NCBI RefSeq assembly: GCF_014647075.1
Contig: NZ_BMOM01000014.1
Location: forward strand, 18,795 to 82,794
Direction of reading: 5' to 3'
Length of the DNA: 64,000 nt
DNA from: Deinococcus aerophilus
GTDB lineage: Bacteria > Deinococcota > Deinococci > Deinococcales > Deinococcaceae
Positions within the stretch are counted from its first letter, which is position 1. Each line of letters opens with the position of its first letter. The translations under genes were made by a program, and so were the position numbers. Under the pieces are notes generated by a model that was given only the letters and a program-made list of their open reading frames with translations, did no database searches and was not told the origin of the DNA. Shown here one piece after another: positions 26,151 through 36,753 of the stretch.

Positions 26151-27692
26151 TTACATCGCTTCGAGCATCAGGCGGTCGGGGTTTTCCAGCAGGCGGATGA
26201 CTTCCTTGCAGAAGCGGGCCGCCTCGGCGCCGTCCACCAGGCGGTGGTCAAACGACAGGCTCAGGTACATCATGTGCGCCACGACGATGTTGTCGTTCTC
26301 GTCCACAATGGGCCGCTTGATGATGCTGTGCACGCCCAGAATGGCCGCGTCGGGCACATTGATGATCGGGAAGGAGAACAGCGCGCCGATGGAGCCGATG
26401 TTGGTGATGGAAAAGGTGCTGCCGGCCAGCTCGTCCGCCGCCAGTTTGCCGCTTCCCGCACGGCCCGCGAGATCGACAACCTCACGCGCGAGCTCGAAGA
26501 CGCTCTTGTGGTTCACGTCGCGGATCACCGGCACGGTCAGGCCCGCGTCGGTGGCGACGGCCATACCGAGGTTGTAGTAGCGCTTCTGCACGATTTCCTG
26601 GGCGGCCTCGTCAAAGGAGGTGTTCAGGCTGGGGTACTTCTTGAGCGCGGCCACCACTGCCTTGAAGATGAAGGGCAGGTACGACAGCTTGACGCCCGCC
26701 GCGCTCGCCTCGTCCTTGACGCGGCTGCGGAACTCGACGAGCTTGCTGAGGTTCACCTCGTCCACGGTCAGGGTGCGGACGGTGTACAGGTGGCTGGCTT
26801 GCATCTGGTTGCTGATGGCCCGGCGCATGCCCCGCAGCGGCACGCGGTCCTCAAGCGCCTCACACCCTTTGGGTGTGCGGTACTGCACCGGTGCCACCGG
26901 CATTCCGCCCGTTCCCTTCGCGGCGGCCGGAGTGGTCGGCTGCGCAGAGGCCGGCGCCGACGCGGTCTGCGGCTGGGCGGCAGCGGACGGCGTGGCCGGG
27001 GCCTGGGCCGCTGCGCCCTGCCCGTGCGCCACCACGTCCTGCACGCGGATGCGCCCGTTGGGACCGCTGCCCTGCACCTGAGACAGGTCGAGGTTCAGTT
27101 CGCGGGCCAGCTGCCGCGCGGCGGGCACGGCGAGGACCCGGCCGTCGGCGCGGGCGGGTGCGGCGGATTCACGGTTCAGTGTGCCCGTGCCGGCGGTGGA
27201 GCTGCCCGGCGCACCGCTGGCGCTGCGGGCTCCCAGTCCCTGGACCTTCACCGTCTCGTTCGAGGCGAAGGCCTTGAACAGGCTGGCCGAGTCGTCATCG
27301 GCCCCGCCGCGCATGTGGCCGGCCTCCACGATGCTTCCGCCCTGATCGGCGATCTGTTCGCGTTCCTCCTGGGCCTGCGCCGGCAGCTGGGCATCGGCGG
27401 TGGTGGGGTTCTCGGCGCTGTCCTGAATGGCCTGGGTGGGACTGGGGGCGGCGTTTCCGCCCTCATCAATCAACGCGATGACGGCGTGAACGGCCACCAC
27501 GTCGCCCTCATTGGCCATGCGCTGCTTGAGGATGCCTGCCACCGGGCTGGGCAGTTCCACGGTCACCTTGTCGGTCATGACCTCGCACAGCGGTTGTTCC
27601 AGGGCCACGGGGTCGCCCTCGTTGACCAGCCACTTGAGAATTTCGCCTTCGACCACGCTTTCGGCCAGTTCGGGGAGCAGGACTTCTTTCAC
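26151..27692 (-). CDS. bkdB: Branched-chain 2-oxoacid dehydrogenase E2 (dihydrolipoyl acyltransferase)
   Basis: The 513-residue E2 has one N-terminal lipoyl domain with the lipoylated lysine in VMTDKVTVELPSP. An acidic/Ala-rich linker follows, then a peripheral subunit-binding domain (VLAVPAARQLARELNLDLSQ, SGPNGRIRVQDVVAHG). The acyltransferase core carries catalytic DHRLVDGAEAARF near the C-terminus. The GTG at 27692 (VKEVLLPELAESVVEGEI) is the start, with GAGG eight bases upstream. It transfers acyl groups to CoA. The single lipoyl domain and neighbouring E1 alpha/beta genes fit a branched-chain complex rather than the pyruvate complex encoded near 55 kb. Confidence 0.9.
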   Translation of the reverse strand: MKEVLLPELAESVVEGEILKWLVNEGDPVALEQPLCEVMTDKVTVELPSPVAGILKQRMANEGDVVAVHAVIALIDEGGNAAPSPTQAIQDSAENPTTADAQLPAQAQEEREQIADQGGSIVEAGHMRGGADDDSASLFKAFASNETVKVQGLGARSASGAPGSSTAGTGTLNRESAAPARADGRVLAVPAARQLARELNLDLSQVQGSGPNGRIRVQDVVAHGQGAAAQAPATPSAAAQPQTASAPASAQPTTPAAAKGTGGMPVAPVQYRTPKGCEALEDRVPLRGMRRAISNQMQASHLYTVRTLTVDEVNLSKLVEFRSRVKDEASAAGVKLSYLPFIFKAVVAALKKYPSLNTSFDEAAQEIVQKRYYNLGMAVATDAGLTVPVIRDVNHKSVFELAREVVDLAGRAGSGKLAADELAGSTFSITNIGSIGALFSFPIINVPDAAILGVHSIIKRPIVDENDNIVVAHMMYLSLSFDHRLVDGAEAARFCKEVIRLLENPDRLMLEAM

Positions 27693-27746
27693 AGGAATAC
27701 CTCGGGAAACAGAATGGGGAAACAAGGTTGGGTGCGGCCGGCTGTT

Positions 27747-27980
27747 CTAGCCGATCACGAAGGCCCGCAACACGCCGTAGAGGATCAGGACACTGCCCAG
27801 CACCTGAATCCAGCGCTCGCCCCGCGCATACAGCACGGCGCTGATTCCCAGCGCGGCGAACATCGCACCGATGCTCAGCCGCTGCCACGGCTGGGGCAGA
27901 TCGCCGGCCCAGGCATACAGGCCAAAGCCGATCAGCAGGCCCAGGGTGCCCAGCAGCGGGCGCAGCAGGTCAGGCCTCAT
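27747..27980 (-). CDS. Small membrane protein within the bkd operon
   Basis: The 77-residue protein has two hydrophobic helices (LLGTLGLLIGFGLYAWAG and VLGSVLILYGVLRAFVIG) with an amphipathic middle. It starts at ATG 27980 (MRPDLLRPLL) or at GTG 27986, just after the E1-beta stop (27996), and ends 54 bases before the E2 start. No family is recognisable. It is inserted in an operon otherwise made only of dehydrogenase subunits, which makes it likely to be expressed with them. Confidence 0.6.
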   Translation of the reverse strand: MRPDLLRPLLGTLGLLIGFGLYAWAGDLPQPWQRLSIGAMFAALGISAVLYARGERWIQVLGSVLILYGVLRAFVIG

Positions 27981-27995
27981 GGACACGGGCCCACA

Positions 27996-29018
27996 TTAAT
28001 GGTTCAGCGCCTGCACACACGCCGCCGTGATGCGGTTGGGGCCAGGCAGGTAGATCTTGTCCTGCACGTAGGGATAGGGCGTGTCGAAGCCCGCCACCTG
28101 CGTGACCGGAGCGAGCAGCGAGTCGAAGGCCTCGTTCTGGATCACGTAGGCCACCTCGCCCATGAAGTTGGCGGTGCGCGGCGCCTCGCTGACAAGCACG
28201 GCGCGGCCAGTCTTCTGGACGCTCTGCACCACCGTTTCACGGTCCCACGGCACCAAGCTGCGCAGGTCGATGACCTCCACGCCCACGCCCTCGGCCGCCA
28301 GCGCGTCGGCGGCGCGTTCCAGGTCCGGCATCACGCCGCCGTAGCCGATCAGGCTCAGATCCGTGCCCTCGCGGCGGATGGCGGCCTCACCCAGACGCAC
28401 GGTGTAGTCGTGGTCCGGCACCTCGCCCTTGGCGGCACGGTACAGCCGCTTGGGCTCGAAGAAGATCACCGGATCATCGCCGCGGATGGCGGCCTTCAGC
28501 AGTCCCTTGGCGTCGTAGGGCGTGCTGGGCATCACGACCTTCAGGCCCGGCGTGTGTGCGTAATAGCTCTCCGGACTCTGGCTGTGGTGGTGCCCGCCCT
28601 TGACTCCGCCGCCCGAGGGCGTGCGGATCACGAGCGGAGCCGTGAACTGCCCGCCCGAGCGGTAGCGGATCTTGGCCGCCTGGCTGATGATCTGGTCAAA
28701 GCCCGGGCCCATGTAATCGGCGAACTGGATCTCGGCCACGGGCCGCAGGCCGCGCACCGCCATGCCCACGGCCGCGCCCACGATGCTCGCCTCGCTCAGC
28801 GGGGTGTCAAAGACCCGCTCCTTGCCGAAAGTGGCCTGCAACCCGGCGGTGGCCATGAACACGCCTCCGCGGGCGCCCACGTCCTGCCCGAACAGAACCA
28901 CGCGCTCGTCGCGCTGCAGTTCCTCGTGCAGCGCCTCGGTGACGGCCTGAATCAGGTTGATGGTGCGGGTGCCGGCGCCGGCCTGGGCCGCTTCCTTTCT
29001 GTCCTGGGTGGCGGTCAT
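27996..29018 (-). CDS. bkdA2: 2-oxoisovalerate dehydrogenase E1 beta subunit
   Basis: The 340-residue protein matches E1-beta (transketolase central plus C-terminal domains). It has [20 protein letters not shown] and a catalytic-site region [20 protein letters not shown]. It also has [20 protein letters not shown] and [20 protein letters not shown]. The ATG at 29018 overlaps the E1-alpha stop by four bases (ATGA). It decarboxylates branched-chain 2-oxoacids with thiamine diphosphate. Branched-chain specificity is inferred from separate alpha and beta subunits and the E2 type; acetoin or generic 2-oxoacid specificity cannot be excluded. Confidence 0.88.
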   Translation of the reverse strand: MTATQDRKEAAQAGAGTRTINLIQAVTEALHEELQRDERVVLFGQDVGARGGVFMATAGLQATFGKERVFDTPLSEASIVGAAVGMAVRGLRPVAEIQFADYMGPGFDQIISQAAKIRYRSGGQFTAPLVIRTPSGGGVKGGHHHSQSPESYYAHTPGLKVVMPSTPYDAKGLLKAAIRGDDPVIFFEPKRLYRAAKGEVPDHDYTVRLGEAAIRREGTDLSLIGYGGVMPDLERAADALAAEGVGVEVIDLRSLVPWDRETVVQSVQKTGRAVLVSEAPRTANFMGEVAYVIQNEAFDSLLAPVTQVAGFDTPYPYVQDKIYLPGPNRITAACVQALNH

Positions 29019-30157
29019 TTTGCGCTCCCTTCCTGCTCGGCGCGCAGTTCGGCGGCCTGAATGCGCAGGTGGCCCGGAAGATCGGCATAGACGTCCTCGA
29101 ACATGATGCGCCAGTCGGGCTGGCCGGTGGCCTCGGCGCGGATGACCTGCTCGTCCACCTCGCGGTGGGTCTCGGAGATCAACCGGGCACGCTCCTCGGC
29201 GTCGATGGGATGGCCCAGATGCTCAAGCAGTTTCTCAACGCGCACGATGGGATCGCGGTCCAGCCACTCCTGCACTTCCTCACGGGTGCGGTAGTTCTTC
29301 TCGGCGTCCGCGTCGGCGTTGCTGTGCGAGCCGACCCGGTAAGTCAGGCACTCCACCAGCGCCGGGCCATTGCCCTCCCGCACCCACTGCGCGGCGTGGG
29401 CGCAGACCTCCATGACGGCCACGATGTCGTTGCCGTCCACGTAAAAACCGGGCATGCCGTAGGCCTTGGCCTTGATGTGGATGGTCTCGCTGGCGGTCTG
29501 CCCCGCCAGATTGGTGCTGATGGCCCACTGGTTGTTCTCGCACACGAACAGGCACGGAGCGTGGGCGGCGCCCGCCATGTTCATGCCCGCGTGCCAGTCG
29601 CCCTCGCTGGTCGCGCCGTCCCCGAAGGTGCACACCGTGATCTCGTCGGTGCCCAGGTACTTCTGCGCCATCGCGTTGCCCGCGGCGGGCGGCACCTGCG
29701 AGGCAATCGAGGAGCTGATCGACACGAAGTGCTGCTTGCGGGCGGCGAAGTGGTGCGGCATCTGGCGGCCCCGGCTGGGGTCGGAGTTGCTGCCCAGGCA
29801 CTGGCTGATCAACTCGAACATCGGCACGCCCATCGCCAGCCCCAGGGTGTGGTCGCGGTAGTACGGCCACACCCAGTCGTGGCCCACGCGGATGGACCGG
29901 GCCAGACCCACCTGGGTGGCCTCCATTCCGCTGGACTGGGCGTAGAAGGTCGTGCGTCCCTGACGCAGCAGGGTGATGAGCTTGCGGTCAAATTCGCGGG
30001 CGCGCAGCATCAGCGCGTGCAGCTCGCGCAGCCGCTCGGGCGTGTAGGCGGCGGGCAGGTCCTGAACCGGCGTGCCGTCTTCGGCGACATACCGGATGGG
30101 CTGGGGAGTAAAGGGCTGCGGGGTGGATGGAATTGGCAGTGAAGAAGTCTGGGTCAT
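29015..30157 (-). CDS. bkdA1: 2-oxoisovalerate dehydrogenase E1 alpha subunit
   Basis: The 380-residue E1-alpha has the thiamine diphosphate motif [20 protein letters not shown] with GDG...N, and [20 protein letters not shown]. It also has the phosphorylation-loop-like [17 protein letters not shown]. The extended N-terminus ([20 protein letters not shown]) is typical of branched-chain E1-alpha subunits. ATG 30157 was chosen because AGGAGG lies nine bases upstream, whereas the frame upstream to 30223 lacks family similarity. It is the first gene of the operon E1-alpha, E1-beta, small membrane protein, E2. No E3 gene is in the window. Confidence 0.9.
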   Translation of the reverse strand: MTQTSSLPIPSTPQPFTPQPIRYVAEDGTPVQDLPAAYTPERLRELHALMLRAREFDRKLITLLRQGRTTFYAQSSGMEATQVGLARSIRVGHDWVWPYYRDHTLGLAMGVPMFELISQCLGSNSDPSRGRQMPHHFAARKQHFVSISSSIASQVPPAAGNAMAQKYLGTDEITVCTFGDGATSEGDWHAGMNMAGAAHAPCLFVCENNQWAISTNLAGQTASETIHIKAKAYGMPGFYVDGNDIVAVMEVCAHAAQWVREGNGPALVECLTYRVGSHSNADADAEKNYRTREEVQEWLDRDPIVRVEKLLEHLGHPIDAEERARLISETHREVDEQVIRAEATGQPDWRIMFEDVYADLPGHLRIQAAELRAEQEGSAK

Positions 30158-30231
30158 GTGAAGCGGGCCTCCTGTGCAGTGGACAGAAGCGGAAGGCTGC
30201 CTCCGCCCCGCCGCTGGCAACATCTGTCTGG

Positions 30232-30245
30232 CTAACGGTCGTTAG
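30232..30245. promoter_or_regulatory. PaaR-type TetR operator upstream of bkdA1
   Basis: CTAACGGTCGTTAG is a perfect inverted repeat with a two-base spacer (CTAACG, GT, CGTTAG), 75 bases upstream of the E1-alpha ATG. It fits the pseudopalindrome CNAACGNNCGTTNG that I recall for the Thermus PaaR repressor (TetR family, phenylacetyl-CoA responsive). The match to the regulator is from memory; only the palindrome is directly seen. Confidence 0.55.
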
Positions 30246-30346
30246 GCATTCTAGACGGTCCATATGGGCCGGGGCTTCCCCCAGTGCGTCCGGCCCATGC
30301 GGACAGAAGGCCACCCCCAGGGGCGGCGCAGTCTGAAAAACCCCGT

Positions 30347-31948
30347 TCAGTACGTGAAGAACACCAGCTCGGCCGGAACGTGGTCGGGCAGCACCCTCCT
30401 CTCCCCTGCCGGGCCCAGGGTCTCCACCACGCGGCAGGCCTCGGCCAGATAGGCAGCGTAGGGCACGGGTCCCGGAGCGGTGACAGGCCGCTCCGGGCCG
30501 AACAGGTCCAGGGGCGGTTGATCGTTGTCATGCGTCCACGCGCCGCTCATCCAGTCAAAGTGGTACTGATTTAGAAAGCGCTCGCCGTGTTGGGCCACGA
30601 ACTCGATGGCCGAGAGCAGAAAGTCCACCTCGTCGTCGGTGGCCCACGGCGCGAGGTTCAGGCGGGTCCAGCCGGGCTTCAGGCCGTCAATGTTGGAAAG
30701 GGCGCACTGCCGGTACTGCTCGCTGCGTTCGTCATCTATGCGCAGCAACACGTGTCCGTAAGGGCCCGCGCACGCGCAGCCGCCGCGGGCCTGGATGCCG
30801 AACAGGTCGTTGAGCAGCCGGACCACCAGCCGGGGATGCAGGTACGCGCCGTCTGGGGCCTGGATCAGGAATGACAGGAAGGCCAGCCGGGGGGCGTCGG
30901 GATTGCCGAGCAGCTGAATGCGGGGATGATTCCTCAGCCGGTCCAGCGCTCGCGCAAACAGCTCGTGTTCCCGGGTGGTCAGGGCCTGCACCCCCAGCTC
31001 CTCCTTGACCCGGAAGGCGAGGGCCGTGCGCAGCTTGCCCAGGATGGCGGGAGTTCCCGCATCCTCGCGCGCCTCGATGTCCTCGATGTACACCTGTTGT
31101 GTGCGGCTGACGTAGCGCACCGTTCCCCCGCCCGCCGTGCTGGGGACGTTCAGGTGATACAGGTGCTCCTGAAAACACAGCAGCCCCGGCGTTCCCGGGC
31201 CGCCCACGAACTTGTGCGGGCTGAGGAACACCGCGTCGTACCCGTCCGGCTGACCGGGCTTCATGTCGATGACAACGTAGGGGCCGCTCGCCGCGAAGTC
31301 GAAGAAGGCGTAGGCCCCGTGCCGGTGCAGGATGCGCGCCACCGTGCGGGTGTCGGTGAGCAGGCCGGTGACGTTGCTCGCGGCGCTGAAGGAGCCGATC
31401 TTGGGCCGGCGGGCGTACTGCGGCGCTTTCAGTGCCCGCACCAGGGCGTCCAGATCCAGATTGCCGCGTTCGCACAGCGGAATCTCCACGACCTCGGCGA
31501 GCGTCTCGCGCCAGCTCACCTCGTTGCTGTGGTGTTCATAGGGGCCGACGAACACCACCGGGCGCTCGTGTTCGGGAAGCGAGGCCAGCACGGCGGCGCG
31601 GTGTGGCCCGCAGACCGTCAGCCCCAGGATGTCCTGTATGCGCCGCACGGCCGCCGTGCTGCCCGAGCCGCAGAACACGAGCTTGCAACTGGCGTCTCCC
31701 CCGAGCTGACCCCGGATGTAGTCGGCCGCCTGGTGCGTCAGGTGGGTGCTGTGCGCCCCGGTGGCGCTGTCCTCGGTGTGGGTGTTGGCATACAGCGGCA
31801 GCGCAAGCGACGCGATGCGGTCTTCCACGCTGCGCAGCGCCCGCCCCGAAGCGACATAGTCCGCGTAGGTGACCCGGCGCGCTCCGAAGGGCGTCTGGAT
31901 CACTGTGTCCGTCCCGATCAGGTCGGCCCTCAGTGTGGCGAAGTCCAT
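30347..31948 (-). CDS. Class V aminotransferase / cysteine desulfurase-like PLP enzyme, long form
   Basis: The 533-residue protein has the class V aminotransferase fold with the PLP lysine in YDAVFLSPHKFVGGPGTPG. Its phosphate-binding segment is KLVFCGSGSTAAVRRIQ and a cysteine-rich loop reads QARGGCACAGPYGH. It opens MDFATLRADLIGTDTVIQTP with TYADYVASGRALRSVE, the usual SufS/selenocysteine lyase-like entry, but is about 130 residues longer than SufS. The extra part is C-terminal (AIEFVAQHGERFLNQYHFDW onward). It may be a cysteine desulfurase, or a related lyase; the suf genes of this window (44-48 kb) have no sufS. The start is ATG 31948; the longer frame has no support. Confidence 0.75.
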   Translation of the reverse strand: MDFATLRADLIGTDTVIQTPFGARRVTYADYVASGRALRSVEDRIASLALPLYANTHTEDSATGAHSTHLTHQAADYIRGQLGGDASCKLVFCGSGSTAAVRRIQDILGLTVCGPHRAAVLASLPEHERPVVFVGPYEHHSNEVSWRETLAEVVEIPLCERGNLDLDALVRALKAPQYARRPKIGSFSAASNVTGLLTDTRTVARILHRHGAYAFFDFAASGPYVVIDMKPGQPDGYDAVFLSPHKFVGGPGTPGLLCFQEHLYHLNVPSTAGGGTVRYVSRTQQVYIEDIEAREDAGTPAILGKLRTALAFRVKEELGVQALTTREHELFARALDRLRNHPRIQLLGNPDAPRLAFLSFLIQAPDGAYLHPRLVVRLLNDLFGIQARGGCACAGPYGHVLLRIDDERSEQYRQCALSNIDGLKPGWTRLNLAPWATDDEVDFLLSAIEFVAQHGERFLNQYHFDWMSGAWTHDNDQPPLDLFGPERPVTAPGPVPYAAYLAEACRVVETLGPAGERRVLPDHVPAELVFFTY

Positions 31949-32083
31949 GACTGATTGTAGGCAATCCGGCGGCGCGGCGGCGGGCGTGTCCCCCACTTCC
32001 GCCCTGCGCCCCTCTATACGCTGCCGTGGGAAAGACCCGCGTTACCGTTGCGGCGTGGCTGTCCCGGTACACTCCGCAACAGG

Positions 32084-33889
<1,806 letters not shown>

Positions 33890-33928
33890 CGGTGAAACAA
33901 AACCCTGATCTCGCTTGACGCCCCACCC

Positions 33929-33956
33929 GTTTCACGGGAAACTTGACGGTGAAACA
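33929..33956. other. parS-like site 2 with half-site (intergenic)
   Basis: The same 14-base core GTTTCACGGGAAAC recurs at 33929-33942 and is again followed by a GTGAAACA half-site at 33949-33956. The 28-base unit is repeated with one base difference, 57 bases after unit 1. It lies immediately upstream of the ribosome-binding site of the LAGLIDADG-like ORF. Confidence 0.85.
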
Positions 33957-33970
33957 GGAGGGCAAGGATT

Positions 33971-34291
33971 TTGGCGACATTTGATGAAGGCCTGCTGCTG
34001 GGCATCTTGATCGGCGAGGGACACTTTGGCGGCGACGGCAAACAGCCACAGGTCACCCTGCGCATGCACACCCGCCACCTGCGGCTGTTTGAGACGCTGC
34101 TGCGGCTGTGCCCCGGTTCCAAGCTGTATGGCCCCTACGAACACGGGGGACGGCGGTATTACCAGTGGATGGCCCGCGGAGAGGTGCTGCGCGAGACCCT
34201 GCTGCCGATTCTGGAGCGCCTGCCCCTGCAGGAAATTGATGCCCACGTCTACGAACGCTACAGCGAGATGAAGCTGCGGTACGGCCTGTGA
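33971..34291 (+). CDS. LAGLIDADG-like orphan protein between parS sites and rsmG
   Basis: The 106-residue protein begins [20 protein letters not shown], where [10 protein letters not shown] resembles the LAGLIDADG motif of homing endonucleases, and continues [19 protein letters not shown], a pattern typical of single-motif LAGLIDADG subunits. It starts with TTG 33971, nine bases after AGGAGG. Only one motif is present, so a dimer would be needed for nuclease activity; the aspartate expected in the motif is replaced by Glu (GEG). There is no intron or intein context. It may be a domesticated regulator. It overlaps the rsmG start by four bases (GTGA), so it is cotranslated with rsmG and parAB. 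Confidence 0.7.
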   Translation: MATFDEGLLLGILIGEGHFGGDGKQPQVTLRMHTRHLRLFETLLRLCPGSKLYGPYEHGGRRYYQWMARGEVLRETLLPILERLPLQEIDAHVYERYSEMKLRYGL

Positions 34292-35022
34292 ACGCCCGGA
34301 TCCTGGACCTGCTACGGCGGGGCGCAGATGAACTTGGCGTGGACGTGGAGGCCAAGCTGCCGCAGTTTGGTCAACTGCTCGAACTGCTGCAGCAGGGCAA
34401 TGCCCGCTTCAACCTGACGGCCCTCAAATCGGAGGAGGACATCGTCCTCAAGCATTTTGTGGACTCCCTGAGCTGTCTGCGCGGCGGGTATTTCACCGCC
34501 TCAAACCGCGTGCTGGATCTGGGAACCGGAGCAGGCTTTCCTACGCTGCCTCTGGCCCTGGTGCGGCCCGACCTGCGTTTTACGCCGGTGGATTCCATCC
34601 GCAAGAAAATTGGCTTTGTCGCGGAGACGGCCCGGGCGCTGGGCCTGGACCATGTGACGCCCCTAGTGGGCCGTGCCGAGACCCTGGGACGACAGACCGA
34701 ACACCGCGCCGCCTATGACCGGGTGGTGGTCCGCGCCGTGGCCGCCCTGCCCATTCTGGTGGAGCTGGCCCTGCCGCTGCTACGTGAGGGCGGACTGCTC
34801 GTGGCCCAGAAAGGCCCGATAGGAGAAGACGAACTGAATGCTGGACGGCGTGCGGCCGGCGAGCTGGGGGGGCGGGTGCAGGTGGTGGATCCGTTTGGCC
34901 TGCCGCTGTCGGGCGACGCCCGGACCCTGGTGGTGGTCGAGAAGCTCCGGCCCACCCCCGAGAAGTACCCCCGGCGCGAGGGCGTTCCCAATGCCCAGCC
35001 GCTATTCTGGAAAACGAAGTGA
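34288..35022 (+). CDS. rsmG: 16S rRNA (guanine(527)-N7)-methyltransferase RsmG (GidB)
   Basis: The 244-residue protein has the RsmG N-terminal helix ([20 protein letters not shown]), [16 protein letters not shown], the SAM-binding loop [18 protein letters not shown], and RADVALP-like [20 protein letters not shown]. It methylates G527 of 16S rRNA. It starts at GTG 34288, overlapping the previous ORF by four bases. It is followed 61 bases later by parA, giving mnmG-parS-orphan-rsmG-parA-parB. Confidence 0.93.
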   Translation: MNARILDLLRRGADELGVDVEAKLPQFGQLLELLQQGNARFNLTALKSEEDIVLKHFVDSLSCLRGGYFTASNRVLDLGTGAGFPTLPLALVRPDLRFTPVDSIRKKIGFVAETARALGLDHVTPLVGRAETLGRQTEHRAAYDRVVVRAVAALPILVELALPLLREGGLLVAQKGPIGEDELNAGRRAAGELGGRVQVVDPFGLPLSGDARTLVVVEKLRPTPEKYPRREGVPNAQPLFWKTK

Positions 35023-35083
35023 GGTCACGACATGACAACAGGCCAGTGGAAGCGACGCGGATGAGCGGCGGAGAGGGGCCGGA

Positions 35084-35833
35084 ATGAAGGTGCTTGGTCT
35101 GGTCAATCAGAAGGGGGGGGTGGGCAAGACCACCACCGCCATCAACCTCGCGGCATATCTGGCGGCGGGCGGGCGGCGGGTACTGCTGCTCGACATGGAC
35201 CCGCAGGGCAATGCGACAAGCGGGCTGGGACTGCGCGGCGCCGAACACGGCCTGTACGAGGCCCTGGGAGAGCCCGCCCGCGCCGCCGAGTTCACGCGGC
35301 CCACCGAGCAGGCGGGGCTGGACGTGCTGCCCGCAACGCCGGACCTCGCCGGGGCGGGCGTGGAACTCGCCGACGACCCGGACGCGCTGGGCCGCCTGCT
35401 GGCGAGCATCCACGGTTACGATCTGGTTCTGGTGGACGCTCCGCCCAGCCTGGGGCCGCTGACCGTCAACGTGCTGGCCGCCGCCGACGCCCTGCTGATT
35501 CCACTGCAGGCCGAGTACTACGCGCTGGAAGGCTTGGCCGGCCTGATGGAAACGGTGGAGCGGGTGCAGGGAGGCCTGAATCCGCGCCTGAAGGTGCTCG
35601 GCGTGGTGCTCACCATGTTCGACGGCCGCACCAATCTGGCCCAGGAGGTCGAAACCATGGTGAGGCGCCACTTCGGAGATCTGGTGTTCTGGTCAGTGAT
35701 TCCGCGCAACGTGCGGCTGTCCGAGGCCCCCAGCTTCTCCAAACCGATCAACGCCTTTGCCCCGCTGTCCAGCGGTGCGGCGGCCTACAAGCGTCTGGCG
35801 GAGGAGGTGATGGCCCGTGTCGAAAAAAACTAG
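35084..35833 (+). CDS. parA: Chromosome partition ATPase ParA (Soj)
   Basis: The 249-residue ATPase has the deviant Walker [21 protein letters not shown] near residues 11-30. Walker B and switch residues lie in [20 protein letters not shown], and [16 protein letters not shown] and [17 protein letters not shown] are ParA/Soj typical. It makes nucleotide-dependent gradients that drive ParB-parS separation and it also affects DnaA in some bacteria. The ATG 35084 follows a purine-rich GGAGAGGGG. It overlaps the parB start by 17 bases. Confidence 0.95.
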   Translation: MKVLGLVNQKGGVGKTTTAINLAAYLAAGGRRVLLLDMDPQGNATSGLGLRGAEHGLYEALGEPARAAEFTRPTEQAGLDVLPATPDLAGAGVELADDPDALGRLLASIHGYDLVLVDAPPSLGPLTVNVLAAADALLIPLQAEYYALEGLAGLMETVERVQGGLNPRLKVLGVVLTMFDGRTNLAQEVETMVRRHFGDLVFWSVIPRNVRLSEAPSFSKPINAFAPLSSGAAAYKRLAEEVMARVEKN

Positions 35834-36686
35834 CCTGGGCCGTGGGCTTGATGCCCTGCTCGCCCGGCCTGCGGGTGAAGCGGCCGCAATGGTGGGAACG
35901 CCCACCAGCGGCGCACAGACCCTGGACATCACGCGGATTGTGCAGGCGGCCTACCAGCCCCGCCAGGTTTTCGAACCCGAGTCGCTGGCCGAACTGGCCC
36001 AGAGCATCCGCGAGAAGGGCGTGCTGCAGCCGCTGCTTGTGCGGCCCCGCGGCGAGGCTTTTGAGATCGTGGCGGGAGAGCGGCGCTGGCGGGCCAGTCA
36101 GCTTGCAGGGCTCACCGAGTTGCCGGTCATCATCCGTGATCTGGGGGACCGTGAGGCGCTGGAAATCGCCATCGTGGAAAACCTGCAGCGCGAGGACCTG
36201 GGACCGCTGGAAGAGGCGCGCGCCTACCAGACGCTGCTGGATCAGGGACTGAATCAGGAGGGAGTGGCGCGGGCGGTGGGCAAGGGCCGCAGCACAGTGT
36301 CCAACGCCCTGCGCCTGCTGACGCTGAACGAGGCCGCTCTGCGTGCGCTGGATTCCGGCAAGATCAGCGCCGGGCACGCCCGCGCGATCCTGGCCCAGCC
36401 GGACGGCGACCGGGCCTGGGCGCTGGAGCAGATCACCGCACGCGGACTGAGCGTCCGGGAAGCCGAGGCCCTGCGGCGCGGCGCCCGCCCGGCCGGCTCC
36501 GACTCCCAGCCCATCAAGGTCAATCCTCCGCGCACCTACCGCCAGCTGGAGCTGGACCTGAGCCGCCGCACCGGCACCCGGGTCCGCATTACCGGTGAGG
36601 ACCGGGGGCGCGTGGAACTCGCCTACGCTTCGCGCGAGGAGCTTGACCGACTGCTGGGGCTGCTCGGCTTCGAGGCCGAGGAATAG
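35817..36686 (+). CDS. parB: Chromosome partition protein ParB
   Basis: The 289-residue protein has the N-terminal ParA-interacting tail [12 protein letters not shown]. Its CTPase core shows [36 protein letters not shown] and [20 protein letters not shown]. The HTH for parS is in [20 protein letters not shown], with a C-terminal dimerisation domain. It starts at GTG 35817 inside parA. Its binding sites are probably the two parS-like units at 33.87-33.96 kb, and it loads SMC in other bacteria. Confidence 0.95.
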   Translation: MSKKTSLGRGLDALLARPAGEAAAMVGTPTSGAQTLDITRIVQAAYQPRQVFEPESLAELAQSIREKGVLQPLLVRPRGEAFEIVAGERRWRASQLAGLTELPVIIRDLGDREALEIAIVENLQREDLGPLEEARAYQTLLDQGLNQEGVARAVGKGRSTVSNALRLLTLNEAALRALDSGKISAGHARAILAQPDGDRAWALEQITARGLSVREAEALRRGARPAGSDSQPIKVNPPRTYRQLELDLSRRTGTRVRITGEDRGRVELAYASREELDRLLGLLGFEAEE

Positions 36687-36721
36687 AGCGCCGCGCGGCA
36701 GGGGAGAACAGGGGAGGAGAG

Positions 36722-36753
36722 GAGCGCTGGTCCGTCACACGGGACCAGCGCTC
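36722..36753. terminator. Strong bidirectional hairpin between parB and ackA
   Basis: A perfect 12-base stem, GAGCGCTGGTCC (36722-36733) and GGACCAGCGCTC (36742-36753), closes an eight-base loop between two converging genes. It overlaps the ackA stop by two bases. No long T-run is present. Confidence 0.8.

Noticed and set aside
28220..28250. A GTTTCACGG stretch within the E1-beta gene resembling parS
   Set aside because: Only half of the palindrome matches and the inverted arm is missing.
26244..29060. A 938-residue plus-strand open frame
   Set aside because: It is the antisense of the bkd operon (E2, E1-beta). It has no protein-like composition, and the real genes match known families.
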